Shown here piece by piece: positions 18,954 to 27,464 of a DNA stretch of 64,000 nucleotides. Under the pieces are notes generated by a model. That model had not been told where the DNA came from and did not search any database. It saw only the letters and a list, made by a program, of their open reading frames with translations. This stretch comes from Vibrio sinaloensis (lineage in GTDB: Bacteria > Pseudomonadota > Gammaproteobacteria > Enterobacterales > Vibrionaceae), in contig NZ_JWLV01000006.1 of NCBI RefSeq assembly GCF_000808535.1, positions 31,436 to 95,435 of the forward strand, in the 5' to 3' direction. A program made the translations under genes and the position numbers. Every line of letters starts with the position of its first letter. Within the stretch, counting starts at the first letter, position 1.

Positions 18954-21011
18954 CTACGCCGCAATCCCTTTGTGTGCCCCTTCTGACGCTCGGTTCAAGA
19001 AGCTGGTGATCAGCCCTTGAATATCGAGTATCAAAGAGACCGATCCGTCTCCAAGAATGGTCGCCCCAGAGATACCGCTCACTTTGCTGTAGTTAGACTC
19101 TAAACTCTTAATCACCACCTGCTGCTGGTCGAGCAACTCATCGAGCAGCAAACCCACACGATTACCTGCCGCCTCCACAAAGCAGAGAATGCGTTTATCG
19201 AGTGCTCCGCTCTCGCCCATTTGCAGCTCTTCCTGCAAGCGTAAAATCGGTATGTTTTCTTCACGCAGTCGATACAGCTCTATACCACCAGACGCCAGCT
19301 TGATGCAGCTCGGATCGATTTGGATAGACTCAATAATGGTCAGCAATGGGATGACATACACCTCTCCGCCAACTTTCACTAATTGACCGTCTAAAATCGC
19401 GAGCGTGAGCGGCAAGCTAATGGTGAAACAGCTGCCTTCATCCAAACGTGATTCCACCTCAATGTGGCCACCTAACTCTTCAATGTTGCGGCGAACCACA
19501 TCCATGCCAACGCCTCGTCCAGAGATGTCGGACACTTCATCCGCGGTGGAAAATCCAGGGGCAAAAATCAAATTCATTATTTGCTTGTCAGAAAATTCCT
19601 CTCGACGCACATCGGGATCGAGTACACCTTTTTCGATCGCCTTATTCCACAACTTGTCGCAGTTCAATCCCGCTCCGTCATCCGAAATTTCGATGACAAT
19701 GGAACCGCCTTGGTGGTAAGCATTCAGTTCAATTACCCCCATTTCAGGCTTGCCTTTATCAAGCCTCAACGCTGGCTGCTCAATCCCATGATCGATTCCG
19801 TTCCTAACCAGATGAACCAAGGGGTCGACAATGCGTTCAAGTACGGTCTTGTCGAGCTCTGTTTGCTCCCCTTTTATCGATAAGTTGACCTGTTTCTCAA
19901 GGCGACTGGATAAATCTCGAACCAGCCTAGGAAAGCGACTGAACGCAAAACTCATCGGTAACATGCGGATATTCAAGACGTTTTCTTGTAGATCTTTGCT
20001 GTTTTGCAGCAACTGATCGAGGCCAGCTTTCAGCTTCTCTAACTTATCAATGGAAAAGTCATTGCCAATTTCGGTCAGCATCGATTGGGTGATGACCAGT
20101 TCCCCCACCAAGTTGATGAGACTGTCAACTTTGTCGATGTCGACACGAATCGAACTGACACTGGCTTCACCCTTTGCGGTTTTAGCTACCGGTTGAGGCG
20201 CTGGTTCTGGTTCAGCCTCATTACGCGCGCTCACCTCTCCCGCACCGGATACTGGCGCGATGTCACCATCTGTTTCACCACTCGGCTCTACATTCGCTCT
20301 TTCTACAATCAAGTCACACTCATCTTCTACCCATTCAAAGATTTCTCGAATCAATATCTCCTCGACAGAGGCAGGTAGCTTAGCAGTCCAACTCAGATAA
20401 CAGAGCTCAGCTTCAAGGTCATCAATGCTTGGGATGCTTTCAAGGTTTGCAACGATTTCGCATTGGTCATCCAGCTCTTTTAGCTCGCGCACAATACGTA
20501 AAGGGTCATTACCACTGAAGAATATCTCTGGGTGAGGTTTAAAGGTGACTCGCCAATCCCCGTTTATGGCGTCTTTTTTTGCGGAGTTGTCATCGGTTGG
20601 CTCAGTGAAATCTGGGTGTGAGTTTTCACCTAACAGCGAGTCCAGTTGAGCGCGCACATCATCAAGCAAGTTGTCATCGGTCTCTGTGCCTGACTCATGT
20701 TGCTCTAACATACCTTGAATGCAGTCACCGCTTTTGAGAAGCACATCGACCGAGCTTGCACTGAGCTCGCGCTCTCCCGTGCGGACAAGGTCAAGATACG
20801 CTTCAACCGAGTGAGTAAATTCACTGATATTAAGCAGGTTAAATGTCGCCGCACCGCCTTTTATCGAATGTGCAGCGCGAAAAATGGTATTGATAGACTC
20901 AGCTTCGACGTGTTGAAGATCGAGATTGAGAAGCACGTCTTCTAACACTTCCAGATTCTCTCGACACTCTTCGCAAAACATTTTGCGTAGCTGTTCCATG
21001 TCTAAAGCCAT
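18954..21011 (-). CDS. cheA: Chemotaxis histidine kinase CheA
   Basis: A 685-residue CheA. The HPt domain has FRAAHSIKGGAATF (phospho-His near 48). A long acidic linker region follows (about 120-280). SIRVDIDKVDSLINLVGEL marks the dimerisation domain. The ATPase boxes are LVRNGIDHGIEQ, EISDDGAGL and GRGVGMDVVRRNI, and the C-terminus is a CheW-like regulatory domain. It phosphorylates CheY and CheB. GGGAAA precedes the ATG. Confidence 0.95.
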   Translation of the reverse strand: MALDMEQLRKMFCEECRENLEVLEDVLLNLDLQHVEAESINTIFRAAHSIKGGAATFNLLNISEFTHSVEAYLDLVRTGERELSASSVDVLLKSGDCIQGMLEQHESGTETDDNLLDDVRAQLDSLLGENSHPDFTEPTDDNSAKKDAINGDWRVTFKPHPEIFFSGNDPLRIVRELKELDDQCEIVANLESIPSIDDLEAELCYLSWTAKLPASVEEILIREIFEWVEDECDLIVERANVEPSGETDGDIAPVSGAGEVSARNEAEPEPAPQPVAKTAKGEASVSSIRVDIDKVDSLINLVGELVITQSMLTEIGNDFSIDKLEKLKAGLDQLLQNSKDLQENVLNIRMLPMSFAFSRFPRLVRDLSSRLEKQVNLSIKGEQTELDKTVLERIVDPLVHLVRNGIDHGIEQPALRLDKGKPEMGVIELNAYHQGGSIVIEISDDGAGLNCDKLWNKAIEKGVLDPDVRREEFSDKQIMNLIFAPGFSTADEVSDISGRGVGMDVVRRNIEELGGHIEVESRLDEGSCFTISLPLTLAILDGQLVKVGGEVYVIPLLTIIESIQIDPSCIKLASGGIELYRLREENIPILRLQEELQMGESGALDKRILCFVEAAGNRVGLLLDELLDQQQVVIKSLESNYSKVSGISGATILGDGSVSLILDIQGLITSFLNRASEGAHKGIAA

Positions 21012-21118
21012 ATTGTTTCCCTACCAAAGACGATTTCTATTGCTCGCAGTTCAAGTTGCAATGCCTGCTGCTCGCTTTATTAGTTCGATGATTCTGTTTT
21101 GTCTCTCCGCGTGACAAC

Positions 21119-21478
21119 TTAAATCACACGTTTTAGAGTTTTGAGTAATGTTTCAGGGTTGAAGGGTTTGACCAACCACCCCGTTGCACCGGCTGACTTG
21201 CCTTGCATTTTTTTATCGGTGCTGGTTTCAGTGGTGAGCATTAAAATAGGGATGAACTTGTATTGCGGTTTTGCACGCAGCGCTTTTACTAATTCAAAGC
21301 CACCCATATTTGGCATGTTGACGTCTGAAATCACCACATCAAACTTTGTGCTCATCACTTTACTCAACGCATCTTGGCCATCGTTCGCGGTTTCGACTTG
21401 ATACCCTGCATCTTTCAGGGTGTGACTCACCATTTGGCGGATTGAAACTGAATCATCCACAGCTAGAATTTTCGTCAT
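21119..21478 (-). CDS. cheY: CheY-type response regulator
   Basis: A 119-residue stand-alone receiver: ILAVDDSVSIR (acidic pocket), VVISDVNMPNMGG (phospho-Asp near 52), ILMLTTETS (Thr switch) and GWLVKPFNPE (Lys). The start at 21478 has GGAGA upstream and gives a normal CheY length; an earlier in-frame start lies at 21520. The output target is unknown; the gene order fits a non-flagellar or alternative chemosensory role. Confidence 0.92.
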   Translation of the reverse strand: MTKILAVDDSVSIRQMVSHTLKDAGYQVETANDGQDALSKVMSTKFDVVISDVNMPNMGGFELVKALRAKPQYKFIPILMLTTETSTDKKMQGKSAGATGWLVKPFNPETLLKTLKRVI

Positions 21479-21764
21479 GCTTGCTCTCTCCACAGTCTTC
21501 ATTCCATTTGATCTGCTCACTTAGTCCTAGGGTACCAAGCGCTTCAAGCAGTATCTGAGAAGGATGTTTTAGCTGAATGTCAATTTGATGATTGTTGGCA
21601 GAAATGAATAGGGAGCAAAGTGCTTGAACACCAGCCGCATCGACACGGGATACTTGCGAAGCATCAATGACGATTTCGGTGTTTTCAGATAGCCACTCTC
21701 TGTAACTTGAAGTGGAATCCAGCACGGTTGAGATATCAAGCGATTCAGGTAAAGCACAGTCCAT
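21453..21764 (-). CDS. STAS-domain protein with a substituted phospho-site
   Basis: A 103-residue STAS protein, first gene of the chemosensory operon. The core is EIVIDASQVSRVDAAGVQAL; the normal D-S/T-x-G phospho-site reads D-A-A-G, so the usual Ser is replaced by Ala. It therefore probably cannot be phosphorylated there and may act as a constant adaptor. Its end overlaps the CheY start. About 335 bp of non-coding DNA separates it from tmcA; the operon promoter should lie there. Confidence 0.75.
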   Translation of the reverse strand: MDCALPESLDISTVLDSTSSYREWLSENTEIVIDASQVSRVDAAGVQALCSLFISANNHQIDIQLKHPSQILLEALGTLGLSEQIKWNEDCGESKHDENSSCG

Positions 21765-22009
21765 GTATTAACCTTCACTTCTTATTATTTCTAGCCAATA
21801 TAAATCTTGTTGCCTAAAAATGAGTGTAGGAAGAACTGAGTAATTCGCAAATGATGGTACTAATAAAAAAGCACCAGAAACATACAAGCCGTTTATCGTT
21901 TGAACGAATTATCTTCGAGAAATGAAAGGGTTAGTGAGAAACACTAGTCCCTTACAAAAAAGGAGGTTTTTTTGTGGGTCAATCCCAATACCGGTTCGCA
22001 CCAAATCGA

Positions 22010-22022
22010 TTTACAGTGTAAA
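22010..22022. other. parS2 site 2
   Basis: TTTACAGTGTAAA, a perfect match to the ParB2-site consensus. First of three copies within 90 bp, downstream of tmcA. Confidence 0.9.
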
Positions 22023-22032
22023 TAGAACGTCA

Positions 22033-22045
22033 TTTACACTGTAAA
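22033..22045. other. parS2 site 3
   Basis: TTTACACTGTAAA, a perfect consensus match starting 23 bp after the start of site 2, so the two lie about two helical turns apart. Confidence 0.9.
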
Positions 22046-22085
22046 CTGATATTTCATCGCAGGGTAACTTGCCGATAGGGAGCGT

Positions 22086-22098
22086 TTTACAGTGTAAA
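22086..22098. other. parS2 site 4
   Basis: TTTACAGTGTAAA, a perfect consensus match immediately beside the tmcA stop codon (22099-22101). Confidence 0.9.
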
Positions 22099-24120
22099 TT
22101 AACAGGCTCGGTATTGGTTAATCCAAACTTCAAGTTGCTGCTTAAACATGGCTTCAACGTGTTTACGCCCCGCACACTGCGCGAGACGAGCGCACTCACT
22201 CCAATCTTGTTGTTGTACTATTTTCGCAACCAAAAGATCACTCATGGACTGGATAATTTGAGGAGAACGCTTCCACAACGCATCAAACACAGGGGCAATA
22301 CTGTCATATTGAGCGCCCCCGGCTAAGTAACTCTGAATCAAGGCTTCGAAATCTGTTACATCAACGGAAGCATCACTTTCATCGACCAAACTACGGACTA
22401 AGTCGCTTTCAAGATGCTGAAATAAATTCGACAAAGAAAACTGAATAAACAAGCGATAGTAATCGCAAGCGGCAGGAATCCAAGAAGCGCGTCCACTTAC
22501 CATCAGCAAGGAATGTGTGCCGCTGGCATGGTCACGACTGCTTCCCAACTTCACCGGGGAAAAGCCGCTGTGTCGCCAAAAATGGACCAACTCAGACGTC
22601 GCCCCAAAACTGGTTGAGTAAAAGTCTGCGCTCGTTTGTGCCTGAAGCTGCGCTACCATCTCTTGACCTATGCCCTTGCCCTGTAACTCAGGGTGAACCG
22701 CAATTCTCATGATGCGTAAGCTCGATTCGATTGCCGCTTCTGCGATACCCAACTGCGACGCTAAACTTGACGCCACTAACTGCCCCTTGGGTCGACGGCG
22801 TCCTTGCTGAATATCTGAAACGGTTGCCGCGTCTAAACCGCCCTCCTCAACCACTAACAGACATCCCACACAAACATCGCTTTCGAATGTCGCATACAAG
22901 GACATGGCGTCATCATTAAGAAGCAGCAAGAGATCATTCGGTGAAGTTTGATAATGAGCATTCACTAAAAGTGCGAAGCATGAACGCAACAGATTAGGGC
23001 TATCGAGCAACGTCTGTTTATCCAATCGCGTCAATTGTGTTCGATGCGATTCACACCCGGCATTTTCGAGTTCCGCATCCAGCAAGAAGGTCTCAAACAG
23101 CCAACCTTCCAAAGGATCAGATTCATTCCAACGAATCGGTTGTGAGAGTGCATAAGTTTGCGTCCCAGGTCGACACGCCTGTAGCCACGTCTGAAACTTA
23201 ACCGTGAAGCCGCGACCACAGCCCTCATAGCCATGTACTGTGGTTGAAAATACTGCGCGATGGTAGTGCGCCACCATCTGCTGCAACATAGGAATGGGAA
23301 TCGCCGACGCTTCATCCACAAACAGACAATCACAATTGGGTTTTCGTTTAAGCAAATCATCCGGCGCGATAAACTCGATCACTGAATCGCCCAACATCAA
23401 ACGGCCTTTCTGAACTTGCGCGCTGTCGAGCAAACGTTCTGCGTGCTGGAATATCGGCTGTACCGTCGCTAACGTTGGCGCACAAACCAAAATATGCATG
23501 GCTCGTGTTTGGATTAATTGCGCCGCGGCGATTCCAAGCGCACTACTCTTTCCGCGACCTCGGTCGGCAACCATCACCAAAGGACGTTTACGATGCCCTT
23601 CAACCACCTTACGAATTTTCTCTACCGCAACATTTTGCTGCTGATAAAGCTCTACAGAAGAGGCATGGCGTGAAGGTAATGCAGAGAGATTGGGGATCTG
23701 ATTCTGATGCAGTTGATACAAGTTCGCCAAAGAACGTTGTAGCCATTGTCCATCTAGAGAGGATTGATTGTGCTCGGGAGGAAAAACCAAAAGTAGACCA
23801 CCACCGCGCAAACACCCCAATGCCGCACTAAAACTGTTGGCATCGAACTCGCTGCGCAAGTCACAGATCAATAAGCCACACTCCTGGCCAAGCAACTGTT
23901 GTCCCTTATTGTAACCAACGCTGAGGTCAGCATAAGCAAGCGCCTCCCCTCCTAACTGAAACACTTTTTCTGACTGCAGCGACTTAGTTACCGATTCAGC
24001 CACAGATTCAGCGGTGCTGACTTGCCACTCGTGCTGGCCATTCAGTACTACGCCATAACGATGGAAGTTATGACTGGCAATATCGGTCAAAGTAGATAGA
24101 AAATGGTGCGTCGCGTTCAT
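22099..24120 (-). CDS. tmcA: tRNA(Met) cytidine acetyltransferase TmcA
   Basis: A 673-residue protein, the usual TmcA length. An RNA-helicase-like module has Walker A MVADRGRGKSSALG (near 185) and Walker B LFVDEASAIPIPML (near 270). A GNAT module follows with RIAVHPELQGKGIGQEMVAQ (near 475). It makes N4-acetylcytidine at the wobble position of elongator tRNA-Met using ATP and acetyl-CoA. The start at 24120 has GAGAG upstream; an extension to 24192 would run into the parB2 terminator. It is transcribed in the same direction as parA2B2 but is separated from them by that terminator. Confidence 0.93.
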   Translation of the reverse strand: MNATHHFLSTLTDIASHNFHRYGVVLNGQHEWQVSTAESVAESVTKSLQSEKVFQLGGEALAYADLSVGYNKGQQLLGQECGLLICDLRSEFDANSFSAALGCLRGGGLLLVFPPEHNQSSLDGQWLQRSLANLYQLHQNQIPNLSALPSRHASSVELYQQQNVAVEKIRKVVEGHRKRPLVMVADRGRGKSSALGIAAAQLIQTRAMHILVCAPTLATVQPIFQHAERLLDSAQVQKGRLMLGDSVIEFIAPDDLLKRKPNCDCLFVDEASAIPIPMLQQMVAHYHRAVFSTTVHGYEGCGRGFTVKFQTWLQACRPGTQTYALSQPIRWNESDPLEGWLFETFLLDAELENAGCESHRTQLTRLDKQTLLDSPNLLRSCFALLVNAHYQTSPNDLLLLLNDDAMSLYATFESDVCVGCLLVVEEGGLDAATVSDIQQGRRRPKGQLVASSLASQLGIAEAAIESSLRIMRIAVHPELQGKGIGQEMVAQLQAQTSADFYSTSFGATSELVHFWRHSGFSPVKLGSSRDHASGTHSLLMVSGRASWIPAACDYYRLFIQFSLSNLFQHLESDLVRSLVDESDASVDVTDFEALIQSYLAGGAQYDSIAPVFDALWKRSPQIIQSMSDLLVAKIVQQQDWSECARLAQCAGRKHVEAMFKQQLEVWINQYRAC

Positions 24121-24163
24121 GAGGTCTCTCGTTTGGTCGAAACAACAGGCCGCATTATTGCAT

Positions 24164-24190
24164 AAAAAAAGCCGCACGAGGCGGCTTTTC
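24164..24190 (-). terminator. Terminator after parB2
   Basis: On the minus strand AAAGCCGC and GCGGCTTT pair across a 5-base loop, followed by a run of T (24164-24170). It lies 19 bp after the parB2 stop and separates the partition operon from tmcA. Confidence 0.85.
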
Positions 24191-24208
24191 ACTGTGAGTT
24201 GTTTTGGA

Positions 24209-25180
24209 CTATTTAAGCTTGTCCGCTACATAGTCGAGGATGTCTTGCATCACGGCGTCATCCACTTTCTTTAAGTTAAGCGCCAGATTCTGCCCCTTAC
24301 GCGTGTAGCTTGCGCGCCCTTTGACCAGCTCTTTCTTAGCCGATACTGCCGCTTTCTTTGGCGCCAACTCTTCAATCCACGCTTCGATGGTTTCCGTCAC
24401 ATCTTTAGTGATACGAGTCACCCCGTGTGCTTGACTGCGCTGCCAAACAAAACCACCTTCAGAGCCACACTTGGCAAGCAACTGATTACGTTTATCTTCG
24501 TCTAAGCCATTAAATTGTTTATGCAGCTTCACAATTGTAGGACGACCTAAGTCCGCGACATTTGGGTAAGCCTGAAGAAGTTCCAAAGGTAAATCGGCAG
24601 CCTTCAACGCACCACTGACAAGTGCCTCACTGCATTGGAACATTTTAGCTAACGCTTTCTGATCTTCTGCTTCACCACTTTCTAGCTTCGCGAGCATCTC
24701 TTTGCCCTTTTCAAACAATGAAAGTGGCTTGTGCGCATTGGCCACATCAGACAAGAACTTAGCGTGTTCACTGCTAATGTTGTCACCAACGTAAACCAAG
24801 AACTCTTTGCCTGCCAAAATACATGACATGCGACGACGGCTACCATCAAGAACTTCGATACGCCCATCTTCACGCTTGCGACCCACAGCTGGGTATTGCT
24901 GCCCACGTTCACGCAAAGTCACCAGTACGTCAGACAGCGCATGTTCGTTTAAAAATGACTGTTCACGTGCGTTTTCAGCAAAGACAACGGTCTGCTCTTT
25001 GACCTGTTCAGCAGGAATACGAACCAACTCAAATTGTACAGTTTGTTCACCAGCGACCGCTAACTCAATCACCTGAGCCTGCTCTTTAGCTGCTTGTTGA
25101 GCTTGCTGTGGAGTCGTGACATGACGCTTGTTTGCTTTACCAAAAAGACGCGCGTTAAGATCTGAAGTTTTTATTGCCAT
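24209..25180 (-). CDS. parB2: Chromosome II partition protein ParB2
   Basis: A 323-residue ParB. It has an N-terminal ParA-interaction region and a CTPase/N-domain block (EHALSDVLVTLRERGQQYP and DGSRRRMSCILAGK near 105-125). A helix-turn-helix region follows (EDQKALAKMFQCSEALVSGA near 172-191), then a lysine-rich C-terminal dimerisation domain. It binds the parS2 palindromes reported here and segregates chromosome II. The gene starts 7 bp after the parA2 stop. Its length equals that of V. cholerae ParB2 as I recall it. Confidence 0.95.
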   Translation of the reverse strand: MAIKTSDLNARLFGKANKRHVTTPQQAQQAAKEQAQVIELAVAGEQTVQFELVRIPAEQVKEQTVVFAENAREQSFLNEHALSDVLVTLRERGQQYPAVGRKREDGRIEVLDGSRRRMSCILAGKEFLVYVGDNISSEHAKFLSDVANAHKPLSLFEKGKEMLAKLESGEAEDQKALAKMFQCSEALVSGALKAADLPLELLQAYPNVADLGRPTIVKLHKQFNGLDEDKRNQLLAKCGSEGGFVWQRSQAHGVTRITKDVTETIEAWIEELAPKKAAVSAKKELVKGRASYTRKGQNLALNLKKVDDAVMQDILDYVADKLK

Positions 25181-25186
25181 GCTCTA

Positions 25187-26404
25187 TTACCCCTGATTCA
25201 GTGATGACCAATGACTATGAAGGACACGTTCAAGCTCAAGCGCACTCTTTTGAACGGCGTCTTGCGCTGTCGCCAGTGTTTTCTTGCCACCTTCAAAATC
25301 GCCAGTTGTAAGGTCGAAAACGGTGCTGTACGTATCTGCACAAGTTTCAAATGCGCGGCTTCTTGGAATAGTCGCCATCATCACTTGATCCCCTAACAGG
25401 TAGTTCATTTCCGTCAGTACCGCCACTTGCTTCTTGTTGTCATCTTCAAACATGGTTGGCATCAAGCGGACAAACTCTAACCCCTGCCAATCTTCTGGGA
25501 ACATTTCGTACACCGTCGGCAGATGTTGGAAGAAGTTAACCGTCGACGCCCAGTCAAGACGCTTCGCCGCACAAGGGATAAGCAATGCATTTGATGCGTA
25601 CATTGCATTCCAAACAAGCGGGTCAACGTGTGGACCGGTATCAATCATAATGACATCAAAATCATCGGCAATTTGATCGATAAGTTTCTCTTTAAGCAGC
25701 TTAACAATGTCCAACGACTGATTTTGTGACAGGCTTTGCCACGCTTCAGCATTGAACATCGCGTCTTCAGGGAACGCTGATACGGTTTTTAAGTTTGGAT
25801 ACTGAGTAGGTAGCAACACATTCTTGTGCAGAAATTCGTTATCGATTTCCACACCTTCAGGCACGTTGTCGAGCATAACATCGACAGCAGAATAGATGTT
25901 GTCGTGATCTGTGATGCTAATTTGCGGGTTTAAGAACAGACGAAGTGAACCTTGTGGGTCCAAGTCAATCAGACAGATACGGTAGCGCTTGTCTAAGTTT
26001 AGTGCCATACACGCCGCGAGATGAACGGCCGTCATCGATTTCCCCGTACCACCCTTTTGGTTTTGTACGTTGATAATCCAAGGCTTATTGTCACCATTTT
26101 TCTTACGCTCATGAAACTTAGGCACGCCAGCCGCGTCCATAAGCATATGCGCTTCTTGAAGAGAAATAGAATAGTGATTGGCGTTGTTCTTAGTGAACTG
26201 ATGACCCGACTCTTCAAGCTTGCTGATGGCATCATCCAATTTACGACGAGTCAGACCTGAGCGGGTTTCCATCAATGCTTTTGACATTGGTGGAAAATGG
26301 TCATCACTGCGCTCTTCCAAAACAATCTCAATGCGGTCTGCTTGAACCTGAGCGGTTTGCTCCGCGAGGCGATTGAGATTTTCTATTGTGTTATCTCTCT
26401 TCAT
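25187..26404 (-). CDS. parA2: Chromosome II partition ATPase ParA2
   Basis: A 405-residue ParA of the long type. An N-terminal winged-helix DNA-binding region (about 1-105) precedes the deviant Walker A NQKGGTGKSMTAV (near 116). Walker A' is IDLDPQGSLRLFL (near 152) and Walker B IMIDTGPHVDP (near 248). It forms ATP-dependent filaments on DNA to move parS2/ParB2 complexes. The ATG at 26404 (405 aa) is preferred over an upstream TTG at 26410. A sigma-70-type promoter lies at 26437-26464. It is the origin-proximal gene left of ori2. Confidence 0.95.
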   Translation of the reverse strand: MKRDNTIENLNRLAEQTAQVQADRIEIVLEERSDDHFPPMSKALMETRSGLTRRKLDDAISKLEESGHQFTKNNANHYSISLQEAHMLMDAAGVPKFHERKKNGDNKPWIINVQNQKGGTGKSMTAVHLAACMALNLDKRYRICLIDLDPQGSLRLFLNPQISITDHDNIYSAVDVMLDNVPEGVEIDNEFLHKNVLLPTQYPNLKTVSAFPEDAMFNAEAWQSLSQNQSLDIVKLLKEKLIDQIADDFDVIMIDTGPHVDPLVWNAMYASNALLIPCAAKRLDWASTVNFFQHLPTVYEMFPEDWQGLEFVRLMPTMFEDDNKKQVAVLTEMNYLLGDQVMMATIPRSRAFETCADTYSTVFDLTTGDFEGGKKTLATAQDAVQKSALELERVLHSHWSSLNQG

Positions 26405-26436
26405 TGCCAAATTCCGTAATAAATGACTTACCCACG

Positions 26437-26464
26437 ATTGTACAGCATTTAATTAAATTGACAA
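26437..26464 (-). promoter_or_regulatory. parA2 promoter
   Basis: On the minus strand TTGTCA (26459-26464) and TACAAT (26437-26442) are spaced 16 bp, a good sigma-70 match, placing the start of transcription about 25 bp before the parA2 ATG. Confidence 0.65.
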
Positions 26465-26634
26465 TAAAAAGGTGAACATACACTTATGGATAAAAATCAC
26501 ATTAAATAGAAAACATTTTGTCATTTTAGTGACAATGGGTAAAAAGCACGCAAAAAATCCGATTTTTAAAGCTTTGGAATAACCCGAAAAGTAAACTAGA
26601 TTTAAAATGTTACAGCATCACAAATTTACATTGT

Positions 26635-26647
26635 AAAAATAAAAGGC
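26635..26647. other. parS2 site 5 (origin copy)
   Basis: TTTACATTGTAAA, a perfect consensus match inside the ori2 intergenic region, between the parA2 promoter and the first 39-mer. Confidence 0.9.
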
Positions 26648-26704
26648 TACAGATTAAGGACCAAACCTCGGAACGATTAACTTTGCAGCGTATTTTACGG
26701 ATGG

Positions 26705-26743
26705 TGTCATTTCAATTTAAAACTCGATAACAAAATCTCTAGA
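26705..26743 (+). promoter_or_regulatory. RctB 39-mer site, left copy
   Basis: A 39-bp element starting TGTCATTTCAATTTAAAAC. It aligns with the second copy at 27171-27209 over its whole length: identical first 13 bases, then matching CGAT and TCT blocks. 39-mers are inhibitory RctB-binding sites in Vibrio ori2. This copy borders the regulatory half. Confidence 0.85.
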
Positions 26744-27150
26744 ACTCAATGGCAAAGAGCGGAAATAGAGGAGGAGTTCTAAATCTGGCAAACCAACTAG
26801 GGATTCGTAATTGCAACAAATCTTTCGAAACGATGATCAAGGAACTCATCATGATCATGCTTGCGGCTAAATACGCCACTTAAGGAACAATGATCAAGGG
26901 AAAATGGTCAGATTTTCAGATTCATCGGTAAGTGATCTTATCGACGAAAAGATCGGAACAATGATCAAGCATGATATCTTTCCGGAAGCATGAAAATTTC
27001 CAGATAAATTACGGGCAAATGCATATACAGTGGGGGTTAAAGACAAATCGACGACAATTTAAAGACAGTTCGATGACAGGTCCATCAAACAGGCACTTAT
27101 CTCCAACAAACTTGATCATGCTTTCGCCAGTTTTACGAGAAATCAGCTGT

Positions 27151-27159
27151 TGTGGATAA
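27151..27159 (-). promoter_or_regulatory. DnaA box beside the right 39-mer
   Basis: TGTGGATAA, the complement of the perfect DnaA box TTATCCACA, 12 bp before the right 39-mer. Confidence 0.75.
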
Positions 27160-27170
27160 CATTGGAGTGG

Positions 27171-27209
27171 TGTCATTTCAATTGAACAACACGATGAAAA
27201 TATCTGGAA
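27171..27209 (+). promoter_or_regulatory. RctB 39-mer site, right copy
   Basis: A second 39-bp element starting TGTCATTTCAATTGAACAAC, in the same orientation as the left copy. The two copies end in related blocks (AAATCTCTAGA and AATATCTGGAA). Confidence 0.85.
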
Positions 27210-27308
27210 ATCGATGAAAAATGGCTCTCTCTTGATCATCGTTTCGACTAATTTTGTCAGCTCCATTAGTGCGAATTCAAGATCCTAGCTTTTATCGCCG
27301 TGCCGATC

Positions 27309-27317
27309 TGTGGATAA
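27309..27317 (-). promoter_or_regulatory. DnaA box of the minimal origin
   Basis: TGTGGATAA (complement TTATCCACA) lies 16 bp before the first iteron core of the initiator array, the position of the essential DnaA box in Vibrio ori2. Confidence 0.85.
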
Positions 27318-27331
27318 TATGTGAAACGATG

Positions 27332-27459
27332 ATGATCATGCTTCAAGACTTACAATGATCATGTTTTCATAAAGATGATGATCATCGTTCTTAATCATTC
27401 TGATCATGCTTTCTCGTTTATAGTGATCATGGTTTCGGGATTATCATGATCATGTTTTC
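27332..27459 (+). repeat. Initiator iteron array (six direct repeats)
   Basis: Six same-orientation iterons of consensus TGATCATGNTTTC, with cores starting at 27333, 27356, 27379, 27401, 27424 and 27447. Successive spacings are 23, 23, 22, 23 and 23 bp, so all face the same side of the helix. This is the RctB-binding array that drives opening of the adjacent AT-rich segment. Confidence 0.95.
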
Positions 27460-27464
27460 AGAGG

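Larger units (their letters stand above)
21765..22098. other. Intergenic region with three parS2 sites
   Basis: This 334-bp gap between the STAS gene and the end of tmcA is the upstream region of the chemosensory operon, so its promoter is expected here; I could not place -10/-35 boxes with confidence. The tmcA-proximal part has three parS2 palindromes. A weak A/T-only hairpin at about 21956-21975 could terminate tmcA transcription. Confidence 0.5.
26827..27245. repeat. Regulatory iterons (six, mixed orientation)
   Basis: Six RctB-type iterons with core TGATCAT-N-N-TTC. Those with TGATCA at 26852, 27113 and 27233 read on the plus strand; those with TGATCA at 26834, 26891 and 26962 read on the minus strand (GAA-CN-ATGATCA). 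They lie between or beside the two 39-mers with irregular spacing. Each contains a Dam site (GATC), which matches the known methylation dependence of RctB binding. They would titrate or handcuff RctB. Confidence 0.85.

Noticed and set aside
27009..27266. Minus-strand frame of 85 codons inside ori2, in the position of the untranslated rctA locus of V. cholerae
   Set aside because: It runs across a 39-mer, iterons and a DnaA box, has no convincing ribosome site and no protein-like pattern; the conserved DNA elements explain the sequence.
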